Shown here: one piece after another, positions 31,507 through 47,000 of the stretch
How positions within the stretch are numbered: the first letter of the stretch is position 1
Layout: every line of letters begins with the position of its first letter
Source: Glandiceps talaboti
Lineage: Eukaryota > Hemichordata > Enteropneusta > Spengelidae
Length of the DNA stretch: 60,000 bases
Reading direction: 5' to 3'
Assembly (NCBI RefSeq): GCF_964340395.1
Contig: NC_135566.1
Coordinates: 10,976,501-11,036,500, forward strand
The notes under the pieces: generated by a model
What the model was told of the DNA's origin: nothing
The model's database searches: none
What the model saw: only the letters and a program-made list of their open reading frames with translations
Made by a program: the position numbers and the translations under genes

Positions 31507-34500
31507 GTAAGAATGTTTATTTATATTATAGAATTTTATTGTCGTTTTAGATATTAATAAGTGAAGTTCAAATACAACATGAATGAAATGACAATTAATT
31601 CGGTCATGGACGCCTGATCGTTATTGGGTGACAACAGTTTGTCGCTGAGTGTTTCCTTTTGTTGTTGTATTACATACCAACATACAGAAACAGAATCATG
31701 CAAATAAATGGGTATAAGCACCCAGATAATCACGCACATAACTCAATTTTAATTGGACAATCTGAATAGCTTAAAGTTAAACATATAATGCGTCTGTTCG
31801 CATTTAATGTGGCCGGCGGATTTATAGAACATGACACAGGTGGCACACTGGTAAATGTTCAGTGCGAGTTGTAGGGAAGCTGTCAAAGGAAATTGATTAT
31901 AACAGTTAACACATGATTTGACGCTTAGAATTTTTAAACGCAAAACTTTTCACAAACAATGAAAATGTACAGACGTTTGACATATTTGTCACTGAAAATA
32001 AACTATTTCAAATTGAGTCTACCAAAAAATATTTCAGTTCTGCCATTGTGAATTCTTTTAACATGTGTAGACCATTCTGGATGCCACACCAATGAATGGT
32101 TTTCTAATTAAGCTATTGTATGTAAGATGGAGCCCAAGAGGTGACCAATATTTAAATAATGACACCAGGGGTTCAACTGAAAAATGAACTTTCGGCTTTT
32201 AATAAAGTATCAACAGTTACCATGGTTAAATAAACATTAGTTTTCTTTTGTTTCCATGGCAGTGAATTTTTACAACTCTCACTGGATAGTTACTATTATT
32301 AGATTTCCATTTTTCAAAAGTGATAAAAATAAACCAAGGAGAGTATTTTTACATTTATAGTGTTAGCATCATATGTATATACATAGTATGAAGGTGAGAA
32401 TGCCTACCATAAAAATATATTTTATTTTTGTACATCATGGTTCCTGTTAAGTTTTCAAGTAGACAAGAATAGTTTTCAAAGGGTGTCACACATCGTACAT
32501 GTCATTGTTATTATGTGTCTGTGTTGGGGGGGGGGGGTGAATTATTTTGTTTTTTGTGGTTTGCAAGATTCTGACATAATGATTGTCATCAAATGTCTAT
32601 GAAGTACATAAATAAGAAATAGGCACAAAATATGAATAACACAGGAAACACTTAAAAACCATAGTTGTATAAATAAATACCACAACAAAATTAAAATTAA
32701 TACCTGTAATTTAGCAGTTCTCCCATTTCAAGACAATATATACTGCTTACATAGTGATTGTCCCCTTTATTTATTTTTATTTCGAGAAAAAAAAATGTCC
32801 GTACACCAAATACTTAAGTTGTCATATTTTCTCAGTGGGGTGATTGTAGGGTGTATACCAGCTTGTACAGGACGTCCTTGTAGTTGTAGTGGCAAATAGT
32901 GACATCTAAGTTTGCCATATTTGTGTGTCTTATAAACTTAGAGTATACATGCTATTATAGATAATCGATAATAAATATGCTGTCATGATGATGTCCTTCA
33001 ATTTTGATTTATAGGCAAACAATCGGCAACAATCACACAATAAATGTACCGGATACATCTACATGTATCATATACTGTACATCTGTGTCTGTAAAATTCC
33101 AAACAAACTCTGGCCAGACTATATTGAGTCACAGTGTTTTATTTTGTATGCCCATAAAGTAATGATTTGAAATACTACAGCATACCAGATCTGTTAGACG
33201 TTCACAGCGATCTTTCACCTCAGTACTCATTTATTGCAGTAGAATTTTGACATTTGTAAAGTAAAGCCTTTTACTATATCTAGACATGATGCGAAGTAGT
33301 ACAGATATTTCTATTTGTACGTCTGTATTATACCATAAATTTACTAAGAAGAATTTTGATTGTTGTAAAGTGAATCAGTATCTGTACCTAGACATGGAAT
33401 CACACATTGCTAATACTATGTTGTATTTGCACTCCTAAACTAAACCATAAAATAATGAATTCATAAATTATCATTTGGCTTATAAACATCTCAGACAGAA
33501 TGCTATTGTGTTTAGGGTCTCCCCAGGCCACTAGAGAGTTAGTAGTGGATTCAACCATGTCACATGTCTAGAACAAACAAACGAATTAGTTACATAACTA
33601 GACAAACTATGACATTCCAACAACTCAGTTACTCTGAACAATTTCCCATGAAAACTCTCACTGCATCTGCTGTGAAAATACTTTTGTATTTTGCATTATT
33701 TTCTACTGTGAGCAGAGTACTTAGTTTGATAGTACAGTATTTCTGTATGTTGATATTTCTTATAAAGGCTACAATTGTAAGTCACAAAAGACCAAAATTT
33801 ACTAAGTTACACTTCAAAAGAAATACGTTCTCATTGTCTGAGACAGGGATAAATGACATACATATGTACAATGTAATGTTGTACCTGTGTATGTGTCTCT
33901 AGGGTGGATGGCATGATATTCTGTCTTAGAATGAAACATGTTGAAGAAGGAATCCTTTATGACATTCACAGAGTACTCTACATCTATTGAGAAAAGTTTA
34001 CAATGTCAGTGATACAGCAGATATCAAATTAGGGATATTTGTAGACACACAATATCTGGGAATCTAATGGAGAGAGTTCTCTGTGGACTCACTGTACTGT
34101 AACAAAGTGGAACATAGTACAGAGTTACAATGTAATGAGTGTCAGTCAAATAAACACTAGGTTGCCATGCCTTTACTTGACACGTATCAACAGTTCCTTC
34201 TGAAGGGAATCGGGACTATTTCATGTTTTTGTAAGTAGGGATGAGTCAGCAGTTTTATCAAATCTTCCCATTCTAAGTAGTCATTTCAGATCTCAGATTA
34301 CATTCTCATTAGTGTGTCAGGTAGTTATAATTTTGAATCCCACTCTAAAATATTCTACTGATCCTCGTCTATACTACATTGTATTTATTGTGGAATTTTG
34401 AGATATGCAATTCATTGTGGTAAAAAAAAAAGGTCTGGCAGAGCTGTAGAAAAAATTTCTCTAAACCGTATTGTTGCATGCATAAAACAACATTAATGTG

Positions 34501-37500
34501 AACACCTGGGATATAAATCATGGGCCTTTGAAATATGGAATGGGACATTTTCCAAACTCATCATGTCATATGATTATTGATGGTCTTAGCACAATACTTG
34601 TCGAGAATAAATGTCCATTCCTCACTTGATGGCCCTAAGTTACATGTAACTTATGTTATAAAACATATTGAGGAAGAGACAGTACAAAGACCCTGCCATC
34701 ATCACCAAGAGTTAGAATAGTTGTCAGTGTTCTCTGTAAAGAGTTGTAAGTTTGTAAAAATCTCCGTGGGTTCCCTGGATTTTATGCCAGGGTTCCCTAC
34801 TAGAATTCTATTATAAGATACAGAAATCCATGCATTTTTTCAAAATCATATTTACCTGTCTCTGTTACCAGGTCACCTTTGCAGAAGTGTTGCCAGTAAA
34901 TTTGAGTGTCTGCACACTATTAGTAATAATAGGAATATACATTTTTATGCCTTTGTACATATTTATATAATTGATTGAAGTGTGTTGATGATCACCATGA
35001 CAACAGGTGGCATGATGACAAAGTAGCATGTAATTAGGGATTTGAATTGGAAATAAGTAATTATCAGGTCTAAAAAAATAATGATTTATCATCATGCCAT
35101 CTTGAAGATAGTGATACTTTGTTGTTGACAATGGATTGACAACTTAATTTGTAGTTTGACCTCGCTGCTTGTGACAAATTGATGGTTTAAATGTATTTTT
35201 AGTTCAGGTATAATGTGGTTATATATAAATACAGCAGATTAGCACTTCCATCAATCCCTGTCTTCCTACTGTATGTTTTCAATCCCCAAACAAGAATGTT
35301 TGAAGGGGTAATTAACTGTTATGGCCAATACTTCGTTCAACCAAGGAAAAGGTTATCTTAGAAGGGGACTGTGTCACCCTTAGGTCATGAGTATTTTCTG
35401 GTTGAATGAAGACAAATATTGGAGAAGAACATAATTGTACCAGCGCCAGTAAAATCAAAGAAAAATTGGGGAAAGTAATGGCAATTTTGAATGTTTTGAC
35501 TCATATTTCAAACACAGCACAACCAGTGACATAGAAACGTTGTCATGACATACATATGTAGATGCACATTGTTGTGACGTAGAACAACAAGGCTAAAATT
35601 CCATTTTTTTTTCAACTTGGCTTGTGCATGGTATAATAGTACTTGCTTATTTTTCAGGGTAGATGTTCTGGAAAAAATGCTTTAGAAAATGTTTACATTT
35701 TACATTTATGTACACCTTTATTGGCCATACTCCTATATTGTACATATATACTAAACTACTAACTGGTTGTAAAGTAGATACTGAGTACTTAAACCTGTTC
35801 AAATAAAATATAATGGTTTTGAAAGTCGTACATATGCATGTTTCAAGAGTTTTTGAAATGTGGATGTTAGATCCTTGAAATAGAAATTTTGATGACCTTG
35901 AACCGAAGTATTGCCCTGAGTGAGTAATATGTCCCTTTGTCATCCCAGCCAGTTCACCTAGACAGAGCAGACAATAAAGCTCTCAGTTGTCACAAAACAA
36001 TAGCTAAAGATCCTTGAAAAAAAACAGAGTTTTATTGCTTGTACATGTATATTGTTGAAGACTGTTTACAGAGTATGGATTTAAATGTATATACAGTGGT
36101 CTGGCCTGCTTAGACTTGCTCAAGTCTACAGGTTGTTGTTTTTTCATTCTTTTCTCGACTGAATGATTTGCAAAAAAATTTTTTAAATTTTTTAAAGTTG
36201 CGTCACTATCCATTCCAAAAACATCTTCGTCCAATGAATCTATGTCCCACTTTGATATTTCAATTTTCCATTGAAGGCATATGTATTGCAGAGACAGTAA
36301 AATGTTTTAAAGTTTGAATGAATTAAGTTTGTTGTCTTTATCAATGTCATGGTCCATGAAGTAGCAACATACATTTGTTGGATAGGTTGTTCATTTTCAC
36401 ATTAAAAATTTTGTGTTTGAGGGGAGGAAGTGGGTTAAAACTGAAACGAAGGAATTACTTTTCTTGTGTGTCAGCAGCAACCCCCAGATGTGTCATTAAA
36501 TGTCAGATCACCAGAATAAGATTATAAAAAATAGGTCTTTTTGTTATCAGAATTATGCGGTTTGTTTTTTTCATTTCAGTCAGATAGCTAGGAATCTATG
36601 CCATCTACAGATCCATATCATACCTTGTAATAACTAGATTTAGAATTGTTAGGACACGTAGTGTGCAATAAGCTTGGATTCCAGACTGGAATCGTGTATG
36701 GTAAGGTGTCGGTACATATGATCTATCTATGCTATCTACAGAGCCCTATCATGCATTGTTTGTTATAACTAGATTAGAAGGATGATATACAAAAGCGTGG
36801 ATTCCAAGCTGGTGTGATGTGGTTACAGTAGTATGGTGTAGGTATCTAGGTACAAGTATGTCAACCAGGAAATGAGTTTGAGAGATAAGAGTAGAGGCTG
36901 TAGACAACATCACTAGGAAGCACAGTATTCCTTGTTAAGGAAGGAAATTAATATTTGGTTACCAGGTAGATGGACAATATTGATCTGTGCTGTAGAAAAA
37001 GTTATATGCCACAACTGTTCACTCAGTTTCTAAGATGACATTCAATCATTGTGTGGGGTGGGGGGTGGTACTTGGGTACATGGGTGTAATGATAGTCTAT
37101 GTCACAACAGTTTATGTCTATGTCACTGGTTCTGCTATGTTCAAAATATGAGTCTAAAACATCAAAAATTGCTATTACTTTTCTTTGACATTACTGGCAC
37201 TGGTATAATTATGTTATTCTCCAGTATTTTTCTTCGTTCAGCCAGAAAACACTTATGACCTAAGGGTTGCCACTGCGCTGCTCGCCTAGCGACTTGTAGT
37301 GACAAAAGGCCCCTTAGGTCACTCATATTTCTCTTGGCTGAACGAAGAAAAATATTGGGGAATAACATCTAAGTATACCACTCTGCAATAAGAAAATGAC
37401 ATATACACATGGAGTGAATCTGTATATGTGTAGTGAAGTCTGACCATAATCTATAAATAACTTGTCAACAACTACATGTAAATTGTAATAACCACCAAAT

Positions 37501-37941
37501 CACATTCTAAGGCAAACTGAATGTAGTCTTACACCTCTAGACTTCAACTGTCTTATTTATAAAAGTGAACTACAATTAATTCATATCAACTTCTGTGGAT
37601 TATTTCCGAAATGTTGACACTATTGTTCATTTCACTTGGCATTGTTATTAATATTATATAATAATAGCATTACACATGTATACAATATCTAATTAGTGAT
37701 TTGTAGCCACCTATTGTATTTACCAGACATTCTAGATTTCAAATTTTACTGATTTGTTCATACTATCATAGCATTAATTCCCATTGTAGTGAACCATAAT
37801 TTCATATGTGAACTAGACAGTATATTTGAATATTAAGGACTTCAATGGAAATCTGATAAGTTAATACTTACAGATTTGAAATTTCAAAACAAGACATTTT
37901 ATGATTTTAGCTACACAAACACGCACGCGCACACACACACA

Positions 37942-38001
<60 letters not shown>

Positions 38002-41000
38002 TCTGCTGAGATGTTGTAATAAGGAATCAAAATGAAATTCTAGATGAGTCAGCAAACAGAAATTTGGAAATGAACAGCTCGTGTTATACCCATGTTGATA
38101 GAATATAATAACTCTCAGTGACATACATTGTAGAATAGCCCTGTACATCTAAATGAAGCTGGTATTCCCTGGAGATGTCTAGAATGGCTTTTGAAAGGAA
38201 AAAACACAAATTAATCTTGAAAACTATACTCTTTCCCTCTAGACATAGTGTATTGTAAAGGATAAACACACGCCTACGTGCACACATGTCTGTATTATAT
38301 GCTATATGATTATGTTACATGATATATGCTATAATATTAGGAAATACAATTTGATACCTAGATACATGTAAGTTACATGTACATTGTTTTTACTGATGCA
38401 ATGTGAATAATCAAGTGTAGATATTAGATAATTATTACTTGTCTACATAACATATTATTTCATATTTTGTTATATGATATGTAATCTGAGATATTTTCGC
38501 CACCTGAAAATTTTTGCGATTTTACTTTCTTCAGCAAGTTCACAAAAGACCAATTTGACTAATTACCAAACTGGTACATTGTGTTCATGTACAAGAAGGC
38601 TATTTATTTTTGTGTGTTTATTTGTGTTCCATCGTAATAAGGGAAAACAAGTCCCTAGTGAACATTTCCAGGTTACTAGTAATCAGTTATCCAATATAAT
38701 CAAGTATTTTAACCGTACCAGATATGTTAGATAGTGTTGTACAGATTTCAGTTCTGAAGACTATTCAGAAATCTTATTTCCGTCTTCAGTTTGACATCAA
38801 CGCTTGATGGAAAGGCATCCAGGTACTTTTGGTTTACAACAAATGATGGAATTGTTGTCTTATCGACAACTCGTCACCTTGTACCACAATAGTCGTCAAT
38901 TTCAGATAAAGAAATATTGAGCTGCATATTTGCATTTGGTGCGTTGTCATGGAAAACACAAAAGATATATCTTTCGCTTTTCACTGTAGATACATATTGC
39001 CTCATGACCAAGCTTCTAAGACCATTTCATTTCAAATACATGTACATGTTTCTTCAATTTCACCATTAAATTCCAAATGTGGGGAATTAATTAATCCGAA
39101 TGTGATTGTTTTAGTATAATAAAGACAACCCATGCTTTCATGTAGCTGCAATATGCATGTACATTAGAACTAATTGATTACCCACATGGCCGGGTTTTTT
39201 TTGAACACTTCATTTGATATGCATGCATGTTTCTTTCAATATTCATGTCTTCAACATTGGAAAATACTCTGACATGTTTGTGTTTAACATAGACAAGCAT
39301 AGACATTGGGATCATCTATTTCTCTTGTGCAACATTATTATTCTAATATTGTCATTACTTGTAGAACATTTTTAAAGCACTCCAGAATTCTGCCAAGCTT
39401 GGCAACCTATAGGTGGTAAGGACTTTGTCAGTCTGATTAAAATCTGATGTAGTGAACATGGCACGATTTCTTTATTTACCTCTGTGTCCTAGTCTTTTTT
39501 GTTCGGTGAGTGAGTGCCTTGTTCCTACATCTGACACAATACCATAGGAGTTCGCTTTAAATCCCTCTCGCTGCGTGTATATGCTCATTAAACGACAACA
39601 CATAATACACTGAAACATACAGGTACAGTACCTTAGAAGGCTCAGTTTAAAAATAGCTTAAGCACAGAGTGCAGACAACAATGTTATTGTTAATATTTGG
39701 TGGTTCTCGTTGTTTCAATTTCGATCGAGTGTAAGATGGATTCTGATTTCTAATTGGCTACACACAAGTATGGGATTTGAACGTGAACTATGGTATTGCA
39801 TCAGATATAGGAACAAAGCACGCACTTGATGATTGGAACAACAAAAGAACCAACAACAATAAAAATAGGAAGGAGGTAAATAAAGAAATCAGGCCAAGTT
39901 CACTATACTCAAATTAGAACGGTGTTAGCACTATGCTTTCTCTACAGTGGAGAGAACACTTGTCTTCACTTTCACTGTAAAATTTCATGTGTGAGGAATG
40001 CAATTGATTTACCATATTGATATCGTGTACATTGTCAACATTTATGTATTTTGAAAACATTTACAAGAACTATGCATGGGAACGTTGATGTCGTGATGTC
40101 CAACATTTATGTATTTTGAAAACATTTACAAGAACTATGCATGGGAACGTTGATGTCCTGTTCTTCCCACTTGTATGATCATCATATAAAACCACTTTAC
40201 GACATGATGCATTTTTATGTCGCTGTTAGAGATTACATATGTGTATATGCATGTGTTAAAGATCATCATGATATTGTATATTTTGATGTCATTGTTGCTT
40301 TTGATTTGATAGATACAAATATTTATTTAAATTTACAATCAAAATTGCAATACATGAGTTGAAGTTCTTTCAGTGGAAAACTAACCATTAACTGTAGCAC
40401 GTCATAACACCAGACATTATAATATCCATGTACAGTTTATTTGAATGTATTATATGACCTAATTTTTCAGTTAAAGAGACTACCATTTAACATCATTAAT
40501 GTCACAAATTTATACAAAATACACACACTGATGTATAAATACATGCAACGATAAATGGTTTTTAAACAGAATAGTCGATAATAAAATAAAGACGTCGCAG
40601 CCCACAACGTTATTTAGTCCTGTGGCTAACATATACCATAGTTGACTGTACTGTCTATGGCTAAAATGTACATGTACCATAGGTGACTGTACTGTCTATG
40701 GCTAAAATGTACATGTACCATAGTTGACTATACTGTCTATGGCTAAAATGTACATGTACCATAGGTGACTGTACTGTCTATGGCTAAAATGTACATATAC
40801 CATAGTTGACTATACTGTCTATGGCTAAAATGTACATGTACCATAGGTGACTGTACTGTCTATGGCTAAAATGTACATATACCATAGTTGACTATACTGT
40901 CTATGGCTAAAATGTACATGTACATGCACCATAGGTGACTGTACTGTCTATGGCTATACATGTACCATGGGTGAATGTACTGTCTATGGCTAAAATGTAC

Positions 41001-44000
41001 ATGTACCATGGGTGACTATACTGTCTATGGCTAAAATGTACATGTACTGTAGGTAACTGTACTGTCTATGGCTATACATATAGGTGACTGTACTGTCTAT
41101 GGCTATACATATAGGTGACTGTCCTGTGAATGACTGTACATTTACCATAGGTGACTGTACTGTCTATGGCTATACATGGTACATTGTACCATAGGTGACT
41201 GTACTGCGTATGGCTATACATGTATGATACATGTACAATGTAGGTGTCTGTACTGTGAATGGCTATACATGTACATGTACCATAGGTGACTGTATTGTCT
41301 ATGGCTATACATGTACATGTACCATATGTGACTGTACTGTGAATGGCTATACATGTACATGTACCATAGGTGACTACTGTGAATGGCTATACATTTACCA
41401 TAGGTGACTGTACTGTGAATGGCTATACATTTACATGTACCATAGGAGACTGTACTGTGAATGGCTATACATGTACAATGTCCCATAGGTGACTACTAAG
41501 TATATGGTCTATGGCTATACATGTACCATAGGTGAAAAACTGTTGTCTGGCTGAAACGTTGGTGCAGAATGAAAAAATGATCGTATCTACAAATGTACAC
41601 ATGTACTTTTTTCTCCAACTTCAGATGGATAAGAAACTATAAAGTTTCCTGTAACCTTATCCAATCCTATCCTATCCAATCCAATTCCTTTGCCTCGTAG
41701 CCACAGACAGTCACGTTATGTTACTAGACTGTATCTATCAGTTCTACACAGTAGTACACAGTGAATGCCGTATACGCAGTAAGCTATACTAATGAAGCAT
41801 ATTTCAAACATATCTGACAGTCACACAGATTACATGCCATTAAATCTATGGTAGGAAGAGATACTATGTAGTGTTGCTAAGCAACACAATGTATTCAGTG
41901 AAAATGCTTTCAGGATGATGTGGTATTTAGTTCATTTTTCATCAAATTAGAGTTTTCCTACAACCAAGCACTGAGCAGATTTATATACTGTACAAAATGC
42001 CAATAGCAATTCTATTGCATACAGACTACCATCTAGGCCACAACAATATTGTGAACAGAAATACCTGGTTAGTGGAAAGTGGAGAAAATGACATTTTGCA
42101 TGAACAAGTTTTGTAATTTCCTTGCTGTATTGTTATACAACCGATGCATCAATAGATAAGATATACAAAATGTATAGAATGTCTTCCGACAATCATTAAA
42201 TGCCTCTTAATACACACCCTCACCCCCTACCCCCTTCAAAGTCACGTCATGACATGCACATTATATATTCAAGGGAAATCTTTACTAGGAAACCAAACAC
42301 TCTCATACTATAGTTCTAAAAAAACCTTTGTATTAAAATTTCACAACTATACATGTATCTCAGTAATAATATGTCATTCCACTGTTCATATAAGTTGGAC
42401 TGATTTCAATAGCTGGTTAGGAAACTTACAGAAATCATTTCTAGTTCTACCAACCTTGCATCGATGAGCTAGAGGCATGCATTATCAAAATTTGGAAACA
42501 CTGGCTTAAAAAAACAACAACAGAGGGGTGAGGCATTATGGGATGGAAACACAGTTAGAAGCTTCACATATCTTGAATCCATGCTCAAGCAACAGGCAAT
42601 ATGTTTCAAGCGATATGAAGATCTAAAATTTGTTTACTTCCCATGTAATAATGCCATGCCACAGTGTAAAAAGGTCTTTTAGAAATCACATTTGTCAAAT
42701 TTTATAACTCTCTTTTAGAGAGGTTGTATGATACAGGATATGATAGGAATGTTTTACTCCAAAGTGTATTAAAGAAAGGTACATGTATCTTAAAGATAAA
42801 ATGAGCGTTCTCTTTAATTTTAAGAAGATAAGATCATTGAATAGGACTCTCTCCAGGGAGTTTGTAGAGAAGTGGATCCGCCCTAGGATTTCATAAAAAC
42901 AACAGAAAATAACAAAAAATATGTTCTTTCATTATGCAAAGTTTCTGTGACTTACTATGTTTTGGGAAGAATATGTTTGTTTCAGCTTAGGTCAGGGTAA
43001 CTATGACAACTGCTTTTATTAGCTCCGCTGTCAGCGAAAGCTGAAAGCGTAGCTTTAGGTATAGGTGGGTATTGAGGTATAGAGAGTAGAGTGAATCATA
43101 GGTGTCCGTCAAACTTTTATATTTTCATTATTTTCTCCGGAAGTGACAGTCAGTATTCTTAGGTATTTGGTGTGCATGTTCCCTGGGGGGAGGCTATTCA
43201 GATTTGTTCATGCCAAGTTGATCTGTGCCATTTTCAATTTTTTATGATTTTTTTTCATAAAATGTCATTTTCATCAACTCCTTGAAAACCTCTTATTAGA
43301 TTGCTTTGATATCTGGCGTGTTGATGCGCAGGGGGTAGCTTACTCAGATTTGTTAATTTCAAGTCAGCACATCCTCATTTTTATTTTTTATGTTTTTTTT
43401 TTGTAATTTGAAAAAAAAATGAATATGTTAATGAGCATAATGACCGACGCCATATTGGAAATCAGTCGACGAGACTTTAAGTAAACTGCCACTTTTCAAA
43501 AGACACTATTGACGTCAAACAAGCAATGTAATATGTGCTAAAGTCATAATTCTACGCATTGGGCGCCCAAATGACAAGCGTTTGTTCGAAACAGGGTTGT
43601 AAACTTCAAATCCAATTCTGCACCCTTCTACATAATCAGCCAGTCCGCAACATCCTCATTTGCATACTCTATCCTGATTCGACCAGAAGCTGGAGGTGAC
43701 CTCATTTGACCGAGCGATTTTCCACAGCAAGTATCTTGAGTATCAACACAGGACGTTCTTGGTACTCACTAAAATCACACTTCAGACCCACTATAAAAGT
43801 GTGATGTTTTCAGATAACATGTAACTTGTGGTTAATTCTATATTGTCGTGCAATTTGGAATGACAGTGAACCAGAATTCAGACAACTTGCGTAAGGAAGG
43901 GCATGCCAGGCATGCGGTTGAAGTTATGGCCGACAGTTCACATGTAAAGTTAAATGACATGAACGTGTCTTGCCTTTCCAAAATGCAAATATTTGGCAAG

Positions 44001-47000
44001 TAAAAATAATTAAAATAATTACAACTTTAATTTGGCTTCAGACTTTGCATTATGTTTTGCGTATCTTTCCCCGTTTTACATGTAAATCCGAAAAGGTTCT
44101 CTCTCATCATGTCATCAGTGTCAGTGATCATACCGCGCGGGGTAGTCCTCGGGTGCACGAGTCTGTATTACTGACTTGACTCTAAACACCGGAGGGGAGG
44201 GACAATTGTCAGAATCGAGTCCCGAATTCCTCCGTATGCAAGCAGGACTACGCGCAGGGCTGCTTTGAGTACGAGCGAAGTGAGGCATGTTGAGGTATTT
44301 TGTTGAGAAATATAAATATTGCGAAATGTCAAGTACAAGGTTAAAATACAATGGAATGATGAAAAAAATGGCAGAGTCTGCTGACAGGCGCCGGTCACAA
44401 GAAACACTGTGAATTAAAATATCAGACGATGTGTGTATTAATCGCCGACAATCCACTCGTATGCACGAGGGACTAACCCGGAAGCAAGTCGTTGTCAGCC
44501 ATACGTTACAGTGGTAACATCGTCCGAGAAATTGCTGCGTTCAGAGTGTCATTATTCACAGAATTGTTGTTTTCGAGTGAAAACCCGTCTTGAATTGTAC
44601 AACTCTAACAAATGAAGACATGTCAAGTTATATTTTGAAAGTTGTATCGCTAGTTTGAGACGATTTTCTCACGTACTATAGTACTATCGAGGCTTACTTG
44701 GAAGTAGTAGGACCTTACTCCAGTTCATCGGGAAGTTTAGCCAGTCCGATAATTCTTTCTGGTTTAGTTTACAACACTTTTGATCACGCAGATTTTGTTG
44801 TTGTGATGAAAAGAAATACAAAAAAGATCATTTCAACCATTTCGTTGTGTTTTCTTTGTGAAAGGTAACCGAACATGAACGAGTGTTACCACTGTAACGT
44901 ATGGCTGAGAATGACTCTCTTTCGGGTACTTGAGATTGTCGCCGTACGGAAACTAAGATGGCGATTAATACATTTCTTCCCTATATATATCTACCACAAC
45001 TAGTACAAGTTGAATGTTGTTGACTTTGTAAATTTGTTAGAAAATTGAAATTCAAATTGCCTCAAAATTATTTTAGATCCCTAGTTTATTTCATTCATCA
45101 TTAAAATTTTCCAGGGTTACAGCTGTAAGACACTGGAATTATTTATAGCCAACCTCAAAATCCTCTTTTTTTCTTTTTCTTGTGTGCATTTCCCAGTCAT
45201 TTTTTTCTGAGATTTTGTGCAATTTTTCATAACAGTAGATTTTTGTTATAAAATGGTGACTATGGTATAAAAGTACAATACATTACCAACTTCTGTGTAA
45301 AATGTGTTTTATAGTGAGACATCATATGAAACGTTTCCACTAACCACTTTATTGCATCGCTAAAACAAAACTGCATAGTGAAGAGCTGAAGACCTGAACC
45401 ACTTCTACATGTCACCAAAATAAAAAATTAAATTAAAAAAAAAAACAGCGGAGCTATTCTGACCGATAGGTCGCTTGTTGGATTTGTGATTTTTTTTTCA
45501 CCAGATGATGTTTCTTCTAGGATCAGAGCTGTAAAATAAATGCAATGGACATAAACATAAGACAATCAAAAAGTACATTCTGGAAAAAGGGATTGAATGT
45601 ATTTTGAGATTTTTTTTGAGGGGTGGGGGAGGGGGGTATTATTTACAAGCCCAGAGATTTGGCTCTCTGGTTTGACATTGACAATGATCATTCACCAGAC
45701 CTCTGATGACCGCCAGTATGAGTATGATACAAAACATGTAGCCAAGTCTCTCAACTAAGGATTTTAAGAAAACGTATAAAACATGTTACATGAAAGTCCG
45801 GGACATACTATTACAATTGAATTAAAGATAAAGTCATGGAATCCTAGTACTCGGAGGAACTGCAGCTATCAAATATTTGGTTTTCAGAGTATGTGTGAAT
45901 TTAATGAATGAGATGAAGTAGAGTGTTGCTGCTTTAATAGTAGGTAAAAGTGATTTAACCTGGAAGTTGAGAATCCTTGACATCTCAGGGAAAGACTTGA
46001 CCTAGATGCTACTAATACACAAAAATAAAGAAATACATGTTAGAATTCACCTAAAAAACTGTGTGACTTTTTATTAGGCATTCATGGAAATCTGAGATGA
46101 AGTACTATTCTTGTGTGGTTTTTCACAATATCATCAAAATGTGATCTAAAATGTATTAGTGTTGTGACATTGAAATCGAAATCGATCATATTAAGATTTA
46201 GACAAGGTCTCCAGAGTAATTAAATTCTCCTAACAGCCCCCTTATTGTAGCATAGATTGATTTACATTGTAACTGCCTAGTGGCAGTGACTTTCTGTACA
46301 GGAAACCAGTCTGTGTATTCCCCTAACCGTGTTATTGTGTACAATTGTCTAAAAAGGAGATTTAGTTGCCCGCCAACATCACTTTATGTCAAGGAGGGGT
46401 AGGCTGTGTTTTCATTCAAGGACATGTACATGTATCACTCAGTCACTTCTTGTACATGTATGTGTAATGTGATTTACATCTGATGTTTGGGTTGGCTTAC
46501 TTGTTTGATATGACCTATGTTGGGGCAGAAATCTAGACAAAAATGTATACATAAACTATAATGACAGCCAAATTTTGTTGTTGTTGGTCAAAATGAGAAA
46601 AGCTGGCATTTCTTGTGGGTCACATCATGTAAAACAAATAATTGTAGTAAAAAGGTACATAAGATATAATCAACTGCCAACCTATGTATGGCAACAAAAT
46701 ACAATTGAGATATAATATACATCAGTTGCTTGGTTTGTTTGCTTTTAATTTTAATATGGTAGTTATTTTTCTGTTTCTCATGACAAAATAAAAATGTAAA
46801 TTTTTCTATAACCGCAAATAGCATCATCGTCATCGTCATGTACAACCTTGGCTGTTCCATTATTATGATGCTCTTCTCTGTATCAATGAGGTAGTGTTAT
46901 ATAACATTTAGATGTTATTCTGCAAGATTTTTTTCCGTTCAGCCAAGGAAAATACGAGTGACCTAAGGGGCCTTTGTCATAATGTCACTACTCGTCTAGC

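Noticed and set aside
40622-41535. CRISPR-like array
   Set aside because: The repeats are directly adjacent without unique spacers of constant length, and the DNA is animal. It is a minisatellite.
44121-44456. 111-codon minus-strand frame containing [14 protein letters not shown]
   Set aside because: It overlaps the repeat-borne 22-base motif and lies within the TIR element; no recognised family and no splice signals.
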